A stretch of DNA of 64,000 nt from an uncultured Oscillospiraceae bacterium (GCA_934591845.1 CAKTPO010000003.1:118352-182351), one strand, 5' to 3'; shown: positions 22,539-32,111, numbered from the stretch's first letter. Translations and numbers: made by a program. The notes: generated by a model not told the origin, from the sequence alone.

Positions 22539-25289
22539 TTACAGCTGAAACCGGAACGAGCACTGAATGTCGTCTTCCCCGGAAATCCGGTAGGGGGCTT
22601 CTACGTTGCTGCCCCAGCTGTCGATGCCGCCGAGGCCCCGCATGGCGGCGCAGAGGGTGACGGTGGTGCGGCAGGGGGTGGGGAGTTCTTCCCGGTGGTG
22701 GGCCCCGGTCAGTTGGTGGGGGGTGTAGGGCAGGGCGGAGAACGCAAAGGGGGCGGTGGTTTTGGTGACGGTGAGGGCGTGGCCGGAAAGGCACAGGGTC
22801 AGCTCCTGGGTGTCCATGTGGCAGCCGCACTCCTGGGGAACCAGGTAGCTTGGAATATGGGGGGCTTCCCGGTGAATCCCAAAAATACCGCCTTTTTTCC
22901 GGTCCGGATAGGTCTCGCCCGAAAGGCCCGCCCAGGTGATTTCGTCTACAGGCTTGGGCGTTTCAAACCGCAGACCAAACAGGGGCAGCTCCGGACGGCC
23001 CGGTGCGCCGGTGTAGCGGATGTGGGCTTCCATCTGGCAGTCCTCGGTGACGGTATAGGTCACCTGGGTTTCCAGCCCCGGCATGGCGGGGGCCGTGTAG
23101 CTGTAGCGGATGGAGAGCCGCTGAGGGGTCTCCTCCAAAACCTGGATGCCGCTGCATTTCTGCCAGGCATCCACTGCTGACCAGATGGCACTGTCTGCCC
23201 CGAAGCCGCAGCCCAGGTCATTTTCCGTAGGGGCGCGCCAAAAGGCCGGACGGGGTGCCCGCCAGAGCCATTGCTGGCCGTCTGCCACCAAAGACACCGG
23301 GCCGCCCTCGGGGTAGGAAAAGAGAATTTCAAACCCTGCACCAAAGACCCCCAGGGCCCCGTCTCCGTGGACGATGTTCAGGGGTTGCCGGCGGCTGCTG
23401 TTCGTCAGCCGGAACCGCCGGAGGGCGGCAGCATTTGCTTCATCCTGGGCGTTTCGGGCATCTTTCCCCCCATACCAGTAGCGCACCTCCTGCATGGCGG
23501 GCTTTTCGCTGCCGTCGGCAAAGACGATGCCGTTGCCGCTGAATGCATAGTCGCTCTGCCGTTCTCCAAAATCTCCACCGTAGCCCAGGGCATCCTGACC
23601 CTGGGCGTTTTTGTGCCAGAGAGCCTGGTCCATATAGTCCCAGATGAAGCCCCCCTGGTACTGGGGGAATTCTTCTTCCAGGCGGATGTAGCTTTCCATG
23701 CCTCCCAGGGAGTTGCCCATGTCGTGCATGTATTCACACAGCAGGAACGGTTTTTGAGGGTTGCTTTCCAGATAATCCCGAATGTCCTGGGGCGGGGCGT
23801 ACATCCGGCTTTCCACATCGGAAATGGCGTCAAAGGCCCGGTTGTGGAACACGCCCTCGTAGTGAACCAGGCGGCTGGGATCCGTGGCCCGGAAATACTG
23901 GGCCATGGCCAGAATGTCTTCCCCGGCGTAGGATTCGTTGCCGCAGGACCAGAAGAGAATGGAAACATGGTTTTTGTCCCGTTCCAGCATGGACTTTGCC
24001 CGGTCCACCACGCAGTCTTTCCACTGGGGCAGACTGCCGGGGACGTTCCAGCTGGGTTCCACCTTCCCCAGTTTTTGCCAGGAGCCGTGGGTTTCCAGGT
24101 TGGTTTCGTCCATCATGTAGATGCCGTTCCGGTCGCACAGGTGATACCAGGGGGTCTGGTTGGGGTAGTGGCAGGTGCGGACGGCGTTGATATTGTTCTT
24201 CCGGATGGTTTCCATGGCCCGGTTCATGTCCTCCATGCCGATGGCCCGGCCGGTAGAGGGGTTCCATTCGTGGCGGTTGACCCCCCGGATGATGAGTCTT
24301 TGGCCGTTTAAGAGCATGAGCCCGTCCTTTATTTCAAACCGGCGGAAACCAATGTCATAGGGGATCAGCTCCTGGGTCACCCCGGAAGTCAGGGTCAGCA
24401 CGGCTCGGTAAAGGTTGGGGTGTTCATGGCACCAGGCCTGGACATTGGGGAAGGTAAAGACGGGGCTTCTGTAATATTCCCCGTCAAAGGTCAGAGGAAT
24501 CGGCCCCTCCATCAGCCCCTGAATGGCGCAGTGCAGCTGCGCCTGTTCCACTTCTCCGCTTAAAATCAGCCGGATTTGCAGCGTGCCGGTGGTGTTGTCC
24601 TCCAACAGCCCCGTTTGCAGCCACAGATCTTCCACATGGACGGCGGGCTTGGCGTAAAGATACACACTGCGGAAAATGCCGCTGAACCGGAAAAAGTCCT
24701 GGTCTTCAAGCCATGCGGCACTGGAATGCTGGTAGACCTCCACGCAAAGCCGGTTGCCGGTTTCCCGGATGTAGGGGGTCAGGTCAAAATCCGAGGGGGT
24801 GAAGCTGTCCTCGGCGTAGCCCACAAAGCAGCCGTTGAGCCAGACATAGAAGGCCTGTTCCACCCCCTGGAACGAAATGCAGACCCGCTTCCCCAGAAGC
24901 CCCGGCTCCAAATCAAAACGGCGGACGTAGCTGCCCACATGGGTGTTTTCCCAGTCGATTTCCGGGGGCCGGATCTCACAACGGCCATCCCAGGGGTAGA
25001 GGGTGTTGATATACTGGATCTCCCCGTGGCCCTGGAGCTCCATATGTCCCGGCACCCGGATGGTGCCAAAGGCCCCATCGTCAAAATCCTCCTGCCAGAA
25101 CTTTTCAGGCCGCTGCCCAGGGTTGCGGCTCCAGGCAAAATCCCAGACCCCGTCTAAGCTTTGCCGCAGCGAGGTCTCCCCGGCGGCCAGTTCCTGAGGG
25201 CTGGCGTAACAAACATGATCCGAATGGGCATCCAACCGGTTCACCCGGAACACGGTGGGGTCGGTAAGCCAGTGTAAACTTGGTTCCAT
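22539..25289 (-). CDS. lacZ: GH2 beta-galactosidase (LacZ type)
   Basis: A 916-residue cytoplasmic glycoside hydrolase that cleaves terminal beta-galactosides. The five-domain LacZ plan is visible: N-terminal jelly roll (SLDGVWDFAWSRNPG), Ig-like domain, TIM barrel with RGVNRHEWNPSTGRAIGMED, acid/base Glu in LFWSCGNESYAGE (about residue 455) and nucleophile Glu in LLCEYMHDMGNSLGG (about 535), then the C-terminal Bgal_small_N domain. No signal peptide. The ATG at 25289 has AAAGGAG upstream. With the nearby HexNAc kinase pair it suggests use of galactosyl-HexNAc glycans. Confidence 0.93.
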   Translation of the reverse strand: MEPSLHWLTDPTVFRVNRLDAHSDHVCYASPQELAAGETSLRQSLDGVWDFAWSRNPGQRPEKFWQEDFDDGAFGTIRVPGHMELQGHGEIQYINTLYPWDGRCEIRPPEIDWENTHVGSYVRRFDLEPGLLGKRVCISFQGVEQAFYVWLNGCFVGYAEDSFTPSDFDLTPYIRETGNRLCVEVYQHSSAAWLEDQDFFRFSGIFRSVYLYAKPAVHVEDLWLQTGLLEDNTTGTLQIRLILSGEVEQAQLHCAIQGLMEGPIPLTFDGEYYRSPVFTFPNVQAWCHEHPNLYRAVLTLTSGVTQELIPYDIGFRRFEIKDGLMLLNGQRLIIRGVNRHEWNPSTGRAIGMEDMNRAMETIRKNNINAVRTCHYPNQTPWYHLCDRNGIYMMDETNLETHGSWQKLGKVEPSWNVPGSLPQWKDCVVDRAKSMLERDKNHVSILFWSCGNESYAGEDILAMAQYFRATDPSRLVHYEGVFHNRAFDAISDVESRMYAPPQDIRDYLESNPQKPFLLCEYMHDMGNSLGGMESYIRLEEEFPQYQGGFIWDYMDQALWHKNAQGQDALGYGGDFGERQSDYAFSGNGIVFADGSEKPAMQEVRYWYGGKDARNAQDEANAAALRRFRLTNSSRRQPLNIVHGDGALGVFGAGFEILFSYPEGGPVSLVADGQQWLWRAPRPAFWRAPTENDLGCGFGADSAIWSAVDAWQKCSGIQVLEETPQRLSIRYSYTAPAMPGLETQVTYTVTEDCQMEAHIRYTGAPGRPELPLFGLRFETPKPVDEITWAGLSGETYPDRKKGGIFGIHREAPHIPSYLVPQECGCHMDTQELTLCLSGHALTVTKTTAPFAFSALPYTPHQLTGAHHREELPTPCRTTVTLCAAMRGLGGIDSWGSNVEAPYRISGEDDIQCSFRFQL

Positions 25290-25328
25290 AGAAGCATCTC
25301 CTTTGGGGCAACTGTGGCCTTTTCCTTT

Positions 25329-25356
25329 ATTCTACCGGGATTTTTAGGAAAGGCAA
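25329..25356 (-). promoter_or_regulatory. Promoter of the beta-galactosidase gene
   Basis: Minus strand TTGCCT (25356-25351), 16-bp spacer, TAGAAT (25334-25329). Confidence 0.5.
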
Positions 25357-25367
25357 GAGGGGAATGC

Positions 25368-25414
25368 AAAAACCCACCGTGCACAAAGAAATTTTTTGTG
25401 CGCAGTGGGGGTTT
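25368..25414 (-). terminator. Terminator of the nine-gene surface-polymer operon
   Basis: Minus-strand hairpin AAACCCCCACTGCGCACAAA / TTTGTGCACGGTGGGTTT followed by TTTTTG, between wecB and the lacZ promoter. Confidence 0.8.
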
Positions 25415-25425
25415 GGTGGGGGTGC

Positions 25426-26520
25426 TTACGTCTGCTCCAAAATCTCCCGGATGCGGCGGCTGGCTTGGCCGTCGCCGTAGGGGTTTTGGGCTTTGGACAT
25501 GATTTTGTAGGAGTGGGGGTTGGTCAGCAGCTCCCGGCAGGCGGCGTAGATGCCGTCAAAGTCGGTGCCTACCAAACGCAGGGTCCCTGCCTGAACGCCC
25601 TCCGGCCGTTCGGTGGTGTCCCGCATAACCAGCACCGGCTTTCCCAGGGCCGGAGCCTCCTCCTGAATGCCGCCGCTGTCCGTTAGAATCAGGTAGCTGC
25701 GCTTCATCAGGTTGTGGAAGGCCACCACATCCTGGGGCTCTGTCAGCAAGAACTTGGGGCAGTCGCCCAGTTCCCGCCGGGCGATTTCCCGGACTTTTGG
25801 GTTTTTGTGCATGGGGTAGACCACTTTTACGTCGGCAAATTCCTCTGCAATGGCCCGGATGGCCCGGAACATTTGTGACATCCGGTCTCCCAGATTTTCC
25901 CGCCGGTGGGCGGTGACCAGCAGCAGCCGGGAACCCTGTGCCCAGTGAAGAATGGGGTCCTGAAAGTCCTCCCGGATGGTATAGTTCATGGCATCAATGC
26001 CCGTGTTGCCGGTAACATAGATTTTCGCCGGGTCTTTGCCCTCTCGCAGCAGGGCTTGCCGGGAAAGCTCTGTGGGGGCAAAATGGTAGGTAGCGGTGAG
26101 GCCGATGGCCTGACGATTGAATTCCTCCGGGTAGGGGGACCAGATGTTGTTGGTTCGCAGCCCCGCTTCCACATGGCCTGTGGGGATCTGCTGGTAGAAG
26201 GCTGCCAGAGAGGCGGCGTAGGCCGTGGAGGTATCTCCGTGAACCAGCACCACATCCGGCTTTTCCTGCTTCAGAATGTCCCGCATCCCTAAGAGCACCG
26301 CCACGTTCACATCCGTCAAGTCCTGGCCCTGCTTCATAATGGCCAGATCAAAATCCGGCACCACGCCGAAAATATCCAGAACCTGCTGTAGCATTTCCCG
26401 GTGCTGACCCGTGACACAGACCTTCACATCCAATTGGGAACTTTTTTCCAGTTCCAAAACCAGGGGACACATTTTAATAGCCTCCGGCCGGGTGCCGAAT
26501 ACCAGGATGATTTTTTTCAT
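25426..26520 (-). CDS. wecB: UDP-N-acetylglucosamine 2-epimerase (non-hydrolysing)
   Basis: A 364-residue epimerase interconverting UDP-GlcNAc and UDP-ManNAc. It has the typical IILVFGTRPEAIKMCPLVLE start, VTGQHREML, VLVHGDTSTAYAASLAAFY, GHVEAGLRTNN, LVTAHRRENLG and ILTDSGGIQEEAPALGKPVL motifs. It is the last gene of the long minus-strand operon, 6 nt after the CotH gene, and probably supplies a ManNAc donor for the polymer that the locus builds. Confidence 0.95.
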   Translation of the reverse strand: MKKIILVFGTRPEAIKMCPLVLELEKSSQLDVKVCVTGQHREMLQQVLDIFGVVPDFDLAIMKQGQDLTDVNVAVLLGMRDILKQEKPDVVLVHGDTSTAYAASLAAFYQQIPTGHVEAGLRTNNIWSPYPEEFNRQAIGLTATYHFAPTELSRQALLREGKDPAKIYVTGNTGIDAMNYTIREDFQDPILHWAQGSRLLLVTAHRRENLGDRMSQMFRAIRAIAEEFADVKVVYPMHKNPKVREIARRELGDCPKFLLTEPQDVVAFHNLMKRSYLILTDSGGIQEEAPALGKPVLVMRDTTERPEGVQAGTLRLVGTDFDGIYAACRELLTNPHSYKIMSKAQNPYGDGQASRRIREILEQT

Positions 26521-26526
26521 GTTTTT

Positions 26527-27975
26527 CTATCTTCCTTCCGTGCGGTCATAAAGGTCTACAAGATGCTCGTCCAAGAATTCCAGCCGTTTCCGGATCATGG
26601 TGTTCAGCTGCTCCATGGCTTCTTCATAGCTTGTGATGTCCCGGGTGCTTCCGTCGGCCCGGGTGCCCACCAGAATATGCTCCGTAAAGGAGGAACCCCA
26701 GATTTGGAAATTCCGGTCAATGGCCTCTCCCAGCTGGTCCTGATAGCTTTTCAGAAGCTCGTCAATGTGCTCCTGGGACAGGGTGGTTTCCCGCAGCTGC
26801 CGGTATCGCTCCACCACCCGGTCGATAAACACCGGGTCCTGGCTCACTCGGTCCAACCAGGAATTGTTGATGGTTTCAAAGCCGGTGCCGTCCAGAATGT
26901 ACTCCGGGTAATTGTCAAAGCCGTTGTTAAAGTCCCAACAGGCCAGCTGCAATTTCCCCTCCATCCGCTTGTAGGCGTAGGTAGACAGATTTCCCGCGTC
27001 CCGGATCATGGCGAACTCATTGATGACGAAGTAGTCCACCCAGCTGTCCATGTCGATGTAGTTCCGGTAGCCCGTATATTCGTCCAGGAAATCGTCTCCG
27101 TAGAGCACCCGCTCAAAGGCGGAAAGGTCCTCCCGGATGTATTGCTCCTGCCTTTCCGTCAGATTGGAAGGGCTGGGATAGTCAATGTACATGGACAGGC
27201 TGGTGTAGCCCATCTCCTTGCCGTAGGTCACCAGGGCCTTGTCTACAAGGGAATCCCGGTTCCGCTCCACAAGATAGGGGGTCTTGCCGGAGACCAGGCC
27301 GAATTTGGACAGCCGCAGGCGGCTGTCGCCATTGGTCACGGGCTCGATGGCCAAATAGACTCCATGGTATTCTCCATCCACAAACAGCTCACAAAACCGA
27401 CTGTCCGGGGCCCACTGGCCCATCTCCCGGGCCAGATCATAAATCAGCTTGTTGCGCACCAAGGTCTTATCCAGATAGGGGCCGTTTAATACCCATTCGC
27501 TGTTTTTCCCCATGCCGCACAGGGCCACATTCTGGGCCTTGTCGGAATGGTCCTTTAAAAACTTGATACGGTACTGCTTTTTATCAAATTTACTGTAGGA
27601 GGAAGCCCCCCGGTAGTTGATCCGGGCCCGGTAAAGGGCCTGGGGCATGGCCTCGATGGAGTGGGGCTTGCCGTCGTCCACCCCCAGGGCAATGCTGCAT
27701 TCGATTTTGTTTTCCTTGCCGATCTGCTGGCCCTGGGTGTTGATGTAAATCACCGGCAAGGTGGTTTTGAATACCGGCAGCCCGTAGAACTCCAGGTAGT
27801 CCCGGTCCGGCGCGTCCCACCGGTCCAGCTGCTCCTTGGTCAGGGGCTGGGCTTGTTTCTTTTCTTTGGGCGTTCCGGCGTTTACAACGCCGTTTCCCAG
27901 CACCGTCACCGTCAGCACCGTCAGTGCCGCCAGCAGGCACAGCAGCAGTTTCTTGATCCCGCGCAAAGGCTTCAC
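26527..27975 (-). CDS. CotH kinase-family protein, exported
   Basis: A 482-residue protein with an N-terminal membrane or signal segment (residues about 8-30, KLLLCLLAALTVLTVTVLG) and an extracytoplasmic CotH domain. Family motifs are INYRGASSYSKFDKKQYRIK near residue 120 and CWDFNNGFDNYPEY, the likely Asp/Asn catalytic-metal segment, near 345. CotH proteins are atypical protein kinases, in Bacillus acting on spore-coat proteins. Here it lies in the CotH/DUF4956/VTC group often seen in Firmicutes, 21 nt downstream of DUF4956. Confidence 0.85.
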   Translation of the reverse strand: MKPLRGIKKLLLCLLAALTVLTVTVLGNGVVNAGTPKEKKQAQPLTKEQLDRWDAPDRDYLEFYGLPVFKTTLPVIYINTQGQQIGKENKIECSIALGVDDGKPHSIEAMPQALYRARINYRGASSYSKFDKKQYRIKFLKDHSDKAQNVALCGMGKNSEWVLNGPYLDKTLVRNKLIYDLAREMGQWAPDSRFCELFVDGEYHGVYLAIEPVTNGDSRLRLSKFGLVSGKTPYLVERNRDSLVDKALVTYGKEMGYTSLSMYIDYPSPSNLTERQEQYIREDLSAFERVLYGDDFLDEYTGYRNYIDMDSWVDYFVINEFAMIRDAGNLSTYAYKRMEGKLQLACWDFNNGFDNYPEYILDGTGFETINNSWLDRVSQDPVFIDRVVERYRQLRETTLSQEHIDELLKSYQDQLGEAIDRNFQIWGSSFTEHILVGTRADGSTRDITSYEEAMEQLNTMIRKRLEFLDEHLVDLYDRTEGR

Positions 27976-27996
27976 CTCCCTTTTAGGCTGTTGCCC

Positions 27997-28677
27997 TTAC
28001 TGGCTCAGCTCGTCCTTCTGCTCCACCAGGTTCACCCGCCGAACCCCGGAAATGTGGATCAAGGCCTCGGTGATGTCCATCTGGTTTTTCTTGGAGGCCC
28101 GGTCCAGAAGCCCCTCTGGAATGGAGTAGACCAGCTCACAGCTTTCTTCCGTCATGTTCCGCATGGAAGCCTTGACTTTTCCGTCAAAGAAGTCGGAAAC
28201 CGCCGCCTCGATCCGGGACAGTGCCTTGCTTTCCCCCTGAACCACCAGCATCTGCCGGTAAGAGGAGAAGCCCTTGCCTGTCAGCTGCAAAAACACCAGC
28301 AGGAACACCGAGCCAATGGCGATCAAAGCGTACTGGGACACGCCGCAGCCGATGCCTGCGGCAATGGCCCAGAAAATATAGGTGGCATCCCGCACATCTT
28401 TCACCGCCGTCCGGAACCGGATGATGGACAGGGCGCCCACCATGCCCAAAGACAAAGCCACATTGTTGCTGATGATGCTCATGATCATGCTGGTGATGAT
28501 GGTAATGGAGCCGATGGCCACATTGAACCGGCGGCTGTAGGCGGTGCCGGTATAGGACAGCTTGTAGGTGAACATGATGAAAAAGGCCATGATGAAGGAC
28601 ACAGTGTTGTTAAGCAAGATCACCGCCAAATCCAAAGACTGTGTGTTCGTCAGATTTTCCAGTATGTAGGCTCTCAT
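27997..28677 (-). CDS. DUF4956 membrane protein
   Basis: A 226-residue protein with about four N-terminal membrane helices (LDLAVILLNNTVSFIMAFFI through YALIAIGSVFLLVFLQL), the conserved GMVGALSIIRFRTAVKD loop, and a C-terminal soluble domain of about 90 residues that resembles a small ferredoxin-like regulatory fold (SGVRRVNLVEQ at the end). Function unknown; DUF4956 proteins regularly accompany VTC and CotH domains and may be a channel or export partner. Confidence 0.85.
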   Translation of the reverse strand: MRAYILENLTNTQSLDLAVILLNNTVSFIMAFFIMFTYKLSYTGTAYSRRFNVAIGSITIITSMIMSIISNNVALSLGMVGALSIIRFRTAVKDVRDATYIFWAIAAGIGCGVSQYALIAIGSVFLLVFLQLTGKGFSSYRQMLVVQGESKALSRIEAAVSDFFDGKVKASMRNMTEESCELVYSIPEGLLDRASKKNQMDITEALIHISGVRRVNLVEQKDELSQ

Positions 28678-28693
28678 AATTTTCGCCCTCCTC

Positions 28694-29374
28694 TTAAAAA
28701 TTCAGCAGTCGTGCCTGGAAATATTTGCTGTTGCTGGTTTGCAGGCTGTTCGCCTCACGCAAAACATCCACCAGCAATTGGGGAATCAGCTCCGAGTATT
28801 TGACTTCCATGAGAACATATTCCGTGGTGGTGATGGGGAAAGTACCCAGGGGTTCAAAAAGCCCCCAGGGGCATACGGAACCCCGAATGTCCGTATCAAA
28901 GGTGATGCGCACATCCCCCGCGGGGTATAACAGGGCCTTGCGCCAATATTCCACAATGGTTTTGGGCCGGTAACAGCCCTCCGTAAACCGGAAATAGAGT
29001 TCCCGGGCCAGGTCGGAGTCCATATTGAGTAGAAAATCCGCCTCCCCCCGCTCCATAGCCAGGGCCTGTTCACGGGTCACGGTCAGGGAGCTTTTGAGGC
29101 TGTCCAGGCCCCATTTCTGCTTCCATTCCAGCTTGGCTTTTTCGGCATCCAGGGAGTAGACCCGCAGCCGCAGTTTCGATTTCTTCCAGACTCCTGCCAG
29201 ATTGTCCGTCAGGTCCCGGTCGTACAGGGAGTCAAAATATTGAGAACGGATAAAATACCGGCCCTCCACTCCGTTCTGGTCCAGGGCCATGATCTCGGAG
29301 AGCTGACGTTCCAACTCCATGGCATTTTTCCGGGGGAGGATGTACTTTTTTTCCTTCCGCAATACCTGGATCAT
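28694..29374 (-). CDS. VTC-domain (polyphosphate polymerase-like) protein
   Basis: A 226-residue protein with the VTC catalytic tunnel domain. Basic and acidic residues expected for polyphosphate synthesis are present in EKKYILPRKNA, YFIRSQYFDSLYD, LRLRVYSLDAEKAKLEWKQK, RPKTIVEYWRKALLYP and YVLMEVKYSELIP. In yeast Vtc4 this fold makes polyphosphate from ATP at a membrane. The start at 29374 makes an ATGA overlap with the upstream membrane-protein gene; an upstream in-frame extension has no homology and no ribosome site. Confidence 0.85.
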   Translation of the reverse strand: MIQVLRKEKKYILPRKNAMELERQLSEIMALDQNGVEGRYFIRSQYFDSLYDRDLTDNLAGVWKKSKLRLRVYSLDAEKAKLEWKQKWGLDSLKSSLTVTREQALAMERGEADFLLNMDSDLARELYFRFTEGCYRPKTIVEYWRKALLYPAGDVRITFDTDIRGSVCPWGLFEPLGTFPITTTEYVLMEVKYSELIPQLLVDVLREANSLQTSNSKYFQARLLNF

Positions 29375-29994
29375 GGCCTTGTCCCCGCCCTTCTTTTGTC
29401 CAGCCGGTCTTTGAGCCGGTCCGGGATACACTTTGTAAAGAGCTTCTGCTTTTTTCCAAAGAGGGCATATTGGGCCCCAATGCCCACAGGTATCGCAAGC
29501 CAACACAGCCATCCGGGAAGAAGCCCGGTGCCGGAGAGCAGGAGTCCGCCCAGCATGGCACTGCCCCAGAGAACCCCTGCCAGGGGAAAGAACCAGGCTG
29601 CCACCCCGAAAAGAAGCCCCAGAAGTCCGCTTCCCCACCAGGGAATGCCCAGGGTGTACAGGGGCACCGCCGTTACAAAGCAGCACAGCAGGGCGGCATC
29701 CAGGGTTTTAAAGCTGAAAGTCATGGCAGAAACCAATAGGCCAAGAAGCACAAAGGCGGTGACGGTTTGCTGCCAACCGGCCTTTCCCCGGAGCCATAGG
29801 GTCATGGCGGCTGCCACCCCCAGGAAGACCCCGAAGCTCACAAGCCCCCGGTACAGCCGGATGCCCAGGAGCAAAAAGGCCACACCCAGCACCAGATACA
29901 GCCGGAAATCTGCCAAAATGTCCAAGGAAAGCTTCCCGGTCAGCCCGGTCAATTCCGTGAATTTCACAAGTGTGTTTTGAATCCATTGCACCAT
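29371..29994 (-). CDS. Multi-pass membrane protein, unknown function
   Basis: A 207-residue hydrophobic protein with about six membrane helices (YLVLGVAFLLLGIRLYRGLV, TVTAFVLLGLLVSAMTF, GSGLLGLLFGVAAWFFPLAG and others) and a basic tail (DRLKDRLDKRRAG). Not recognised as a named family beyond a general resemblance to DUF4203-type proteins. It is translationally coupled to the VTC gene, so it may anchor or channel that enzyme's product. Confidence 0.6.
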   Translation of the reverse strand: MVQWIQNTLVKFTELTGLTGKLSLDILADFRLYLVLGVAFLLLGIRLYRGLVSFGVFLGVAAAMTLWLRGKAGWQQTVTAFVLLGLLVSAMTFSFKTLDAALLCCFVTAVPLYTLGIPWWGSGLLGLLFGVAAWFFPLAGVLWGSAMLGGLLLSGTGLLPGWLCWLAIPVGIGAQYALFGKKQKLFTKCIPDRLKDRLDKRRAGTRP

Positions 29995-29997
29995 GGC

Positions 29998-31089
29998 CTA
30001 TCTCTCCCCTCTGAGAAACGGGTTCAGGGCCAGCATATAGGACTGGTCCCCCATATGTTTTTCGGTGGCTGCGTAGATCACCGTGTCCGCCCCGATCTCC
30101 TCCAGGATGCCGGGCAGGTCCTGGGCAAAGGTCTGATCCTCTCGGACGTTCACCACATAGACCCATTCATATGCTTCGCTTAAAAACTGCGCCAGCAGTT
30201 TTCCCGCCTGGTCCGTCACCAGAATGATGCCCCCTTGGCCCTGGCCGCTTACCATGCTGTGGAGAAAATGGTTGCCGCCCACAATGCCGTTTGGCCCCAT
30301 ACTGTTCATGCGGACGGTCCGGCGGGCAAAGGTCTGGATGGTGCCGTCTTCCTCATTCCTTTGGGTCAGCTTTTCCCGATTGGGATTTCTGCCGTTGATA
30401 TAGAGAACATAGGGATCATCTGGGATTTCCCACAGCAGTTCCAGCAGCTTTTCTGACTTACACTGGGCTTTCTGAGTCGCAAGAACGCTGCCATGGAAGT
30501 CTCCGAACAGATATTTCCGGTAGCCCAGCAGATCGTCCGGCTCCCTGCCCAGCTTTTCCAGAATGGCCTGGTAGCCGTAAAAGGCCCCCTCCAGGGTCCA
30601 GATGCTCTCTGTTCTGAAAAACAGGTTCCGGCCGCCGTTTGCTTCCAGCTGGGGCAATACGTTGATCACGTTTCCCTGTTCTTCCAGGCTTTCTACAAAG
30701 GTTTCAAACTGCTCGGTCTGTTCAGGGAATTCCGGCTCCAGCACCGCCCGGCCGGGGATGGGCAGCAGATACACATTTTTGACCCCAGGGCAGGCGTTTT
30801 GAATCGCCTGGGCCGCCCGCAAGGCATACCCGGCTTGCTGGTCAGAAATGCTGAGGAGCCGGAAAACCCGGTCAGTATAGGCAACGGCCGTATCGGTTTC
30901 CAGAATTTTCCTCTGGGAAAGGTTCGTCCCCGGGGCCAGTCCGTTTTGACCGTACTGATCCCATTTTTCCGGTACATAGGCCCTATGGGCCTCCTGCACC
31001 TCGATGGGAACGGCCTGGAGAAACAGGCACAGCACCAGCAGCGGCAGCAGCAGGAACAGCGCAATTAAATAGGGTGCTTTCCGTTTCAT
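29998..31089 (-). CDS. DHHW/AlgX-like protein with degenerate catalytic motif
   Basis: A 363-residue exported or membrane-anchored protein with an N-terminal helix (residues about 6-26). The fold resembles the DHHW/AlgX SGNH-like family: VYLLPIPGRAVLEP, then FFRTESIWTLEGAFYGYQ, where active members have a T-D-H-H-W motif. Here residues 161-164 read E-S-I-W, so acetyltransferase or esterase activity is probably lost and a binding role is more likely. It overlaps the beta-helix gene upstream by 4 nt and stops 4 nt before the membrane-protein gene. Family call is moderate. Confidence 0.6.
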   Translation of the reverse strand: MKRKAPYLIALFLLLPLLVLCLFLQAVPIEVQEAHRAYVPEKWDQYGQNGLAPGTNLSQRKILETDTAVAYTDRVFRLLSISDQQAGYALRAAQAIQNACPGVKNVYLLPIPGRAVLEPEFPEQTEQFETFVESLEEQGNVINVLPQLEANGGRNLFFRTESIWTLEGAFYGYQAILEKLGREPDDLLGYRKYLFGDFHGSVLATQKAQCKSEKLLELLWEIPDDPYVLYINGRNPNREKLTQRNEEDGTIQTFARRTVRMNSMGPNGIVGGNHFLHSMVSGQGQGGIILVTDQAGKLLAQFLSEAYEWVYVVNVREDQTFAQDLPGILEEIGADTVIYAATEKHMGDQSYMLALNPFLRGER

Positions 31090-32111
31090 GGCGCTTCATC
31101 TTCCTCTCCCGTAAGTTTTCCGCCGGTACCGGCGCTGACGTAGCCGTAGACCCGGTTCTCTCCGGCGCATTCCATGTTAAGTCTGGCGATCAGGGAGGAA
31201 ATCTCCCCGGGTATGCCCACACCGGCCCCCTTCCCCAGGCGCACGCTGCCCTGGGAGAAGATGCTGCCGTAGACCCAGGCCCCTTCCTCCAACAGCACAT
31301 CGGCACCGGCAAAGATGTTGCCGTATACCACGGCACCAGCCATGACCCGCACGCCCCAGTCGCCGCTGATGTCTCCTTCCACCGTGAGATTTTCCAGAAT
31401 ACGCAGGTTGTGGCGGGTGATGAGGTTGGCCTGCAGGTGGCCCTGTTCATCGGCCTGGTGTTCGGAAACGCTGCGCAGGTCGTGGAGGATTTCCATATGC
31501 CGCTTGGAGGGAAGCTCCCTGGGCACCGACGGGGCCGGTGCCTCCGGAGAGAGGGCCAGCCGGATCTCCGGGGCGTAAAGCCGCTGAAACCGGGTCCGGG
31601 GCCGGAGGGTCAGGAGCGTTCCCGCCGAAGCACTCAGGCCCAAATCGCAGTCCGAAGAAACGGTGACGTTTTCTGCGCCGTCTACCCACCGCAGGCATTG
31701 GCAGCCCGGTGCCAGTGTGACGTTTTTCTCTCCGCAAAGGGCACGGAATCGGGTGTTTTCCGGGAGAACGGCATCCTGGGCGCAGTAAATCTCCTTTTCA
31801 AATACATAGGCTTCCCTGGGCGCAAACCCTTCTTCCAGGGCCAGTACCAGCTCTTGGATATGGACATCTTCCGGCTTCAGATCCTGGGGGAACAGGCAGT
31901 GTTCCTGCCGGGAGAGCGTCAATACCCGGTCTTCACCCACCGGCAGTGCCGAGCGAAGCTTTTTGCGGAAGCTGTTTCCAAAATACCGGGGATCCCGAAC
32001 GTAGTCCTGCTGAATGTGCAGTACCTTGGATTCCCGGAATTTACAGTACAACGCTGCCAGAATCAGAGGTAGACTAAAGAGCAGTCCAAAGGATAAGAGC
32101 AGCCACTTCAT
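31086..32111 (-). CDS. Membrane-anchored beta-helical (bactofilin-like) protein
   Basis: A 341-residue protein with one N-terminal membrane helix (LLLSFGLLFSLPLILAALY). The last 100 residues are a short-period repeat of small and hydrophobic residues (LTVEGDISGDWGVRVMAGAV, VYGNIFAGADVLLEEGAWVY, GSIFSQGSVRLGKGAGVGIP) typical of a right-handed beta-helix as in bactofilins or polymer-forming proteins. It may form a scaffold at the glycan synthase. Overlaps the GT2 gene at 32108-32111 (ATGA). Confidence 0.7.
   Translation of the reverse strand: MKWLLLSFGLLFSLPLILAALYCKFRESKVLHIQQDYVRDPRYFGNSFRKKLRSALPVGEDRVLTLSRQEHCLFPQDLKPEDVHIQELVLALEEGFAPREAYVFEKEIYCAQDAVLPENTRFRALCGEKNVTLAPGCQCLRWVDGAENVTVSSDCDLGLSASAGTLLTLRPRTRFQRLYAPEIRLALSPEAPAPSVPRELPSKRHMEILHDLRSVSEHQADEQGHLQANLITRHNLRILENLTVEGDISGDWGVRVMAGAVVYGNIFAGADVLLEEGAWVYGSIFSQGSVRLGKGAGVGIPGEISSLIARLNMECAGENRVYGYVSAGTGGKLTGEEDEAP

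Noticed and set aside
29371..29686. Upstream extension of the VTC protein to 29686
   Set aside because: The added 100 residues are antisense-like, Gly/Arg-rich and overlap the coding part of the upstream membrane protein; the ATG at 29374 gives a normal ATGA overlap.
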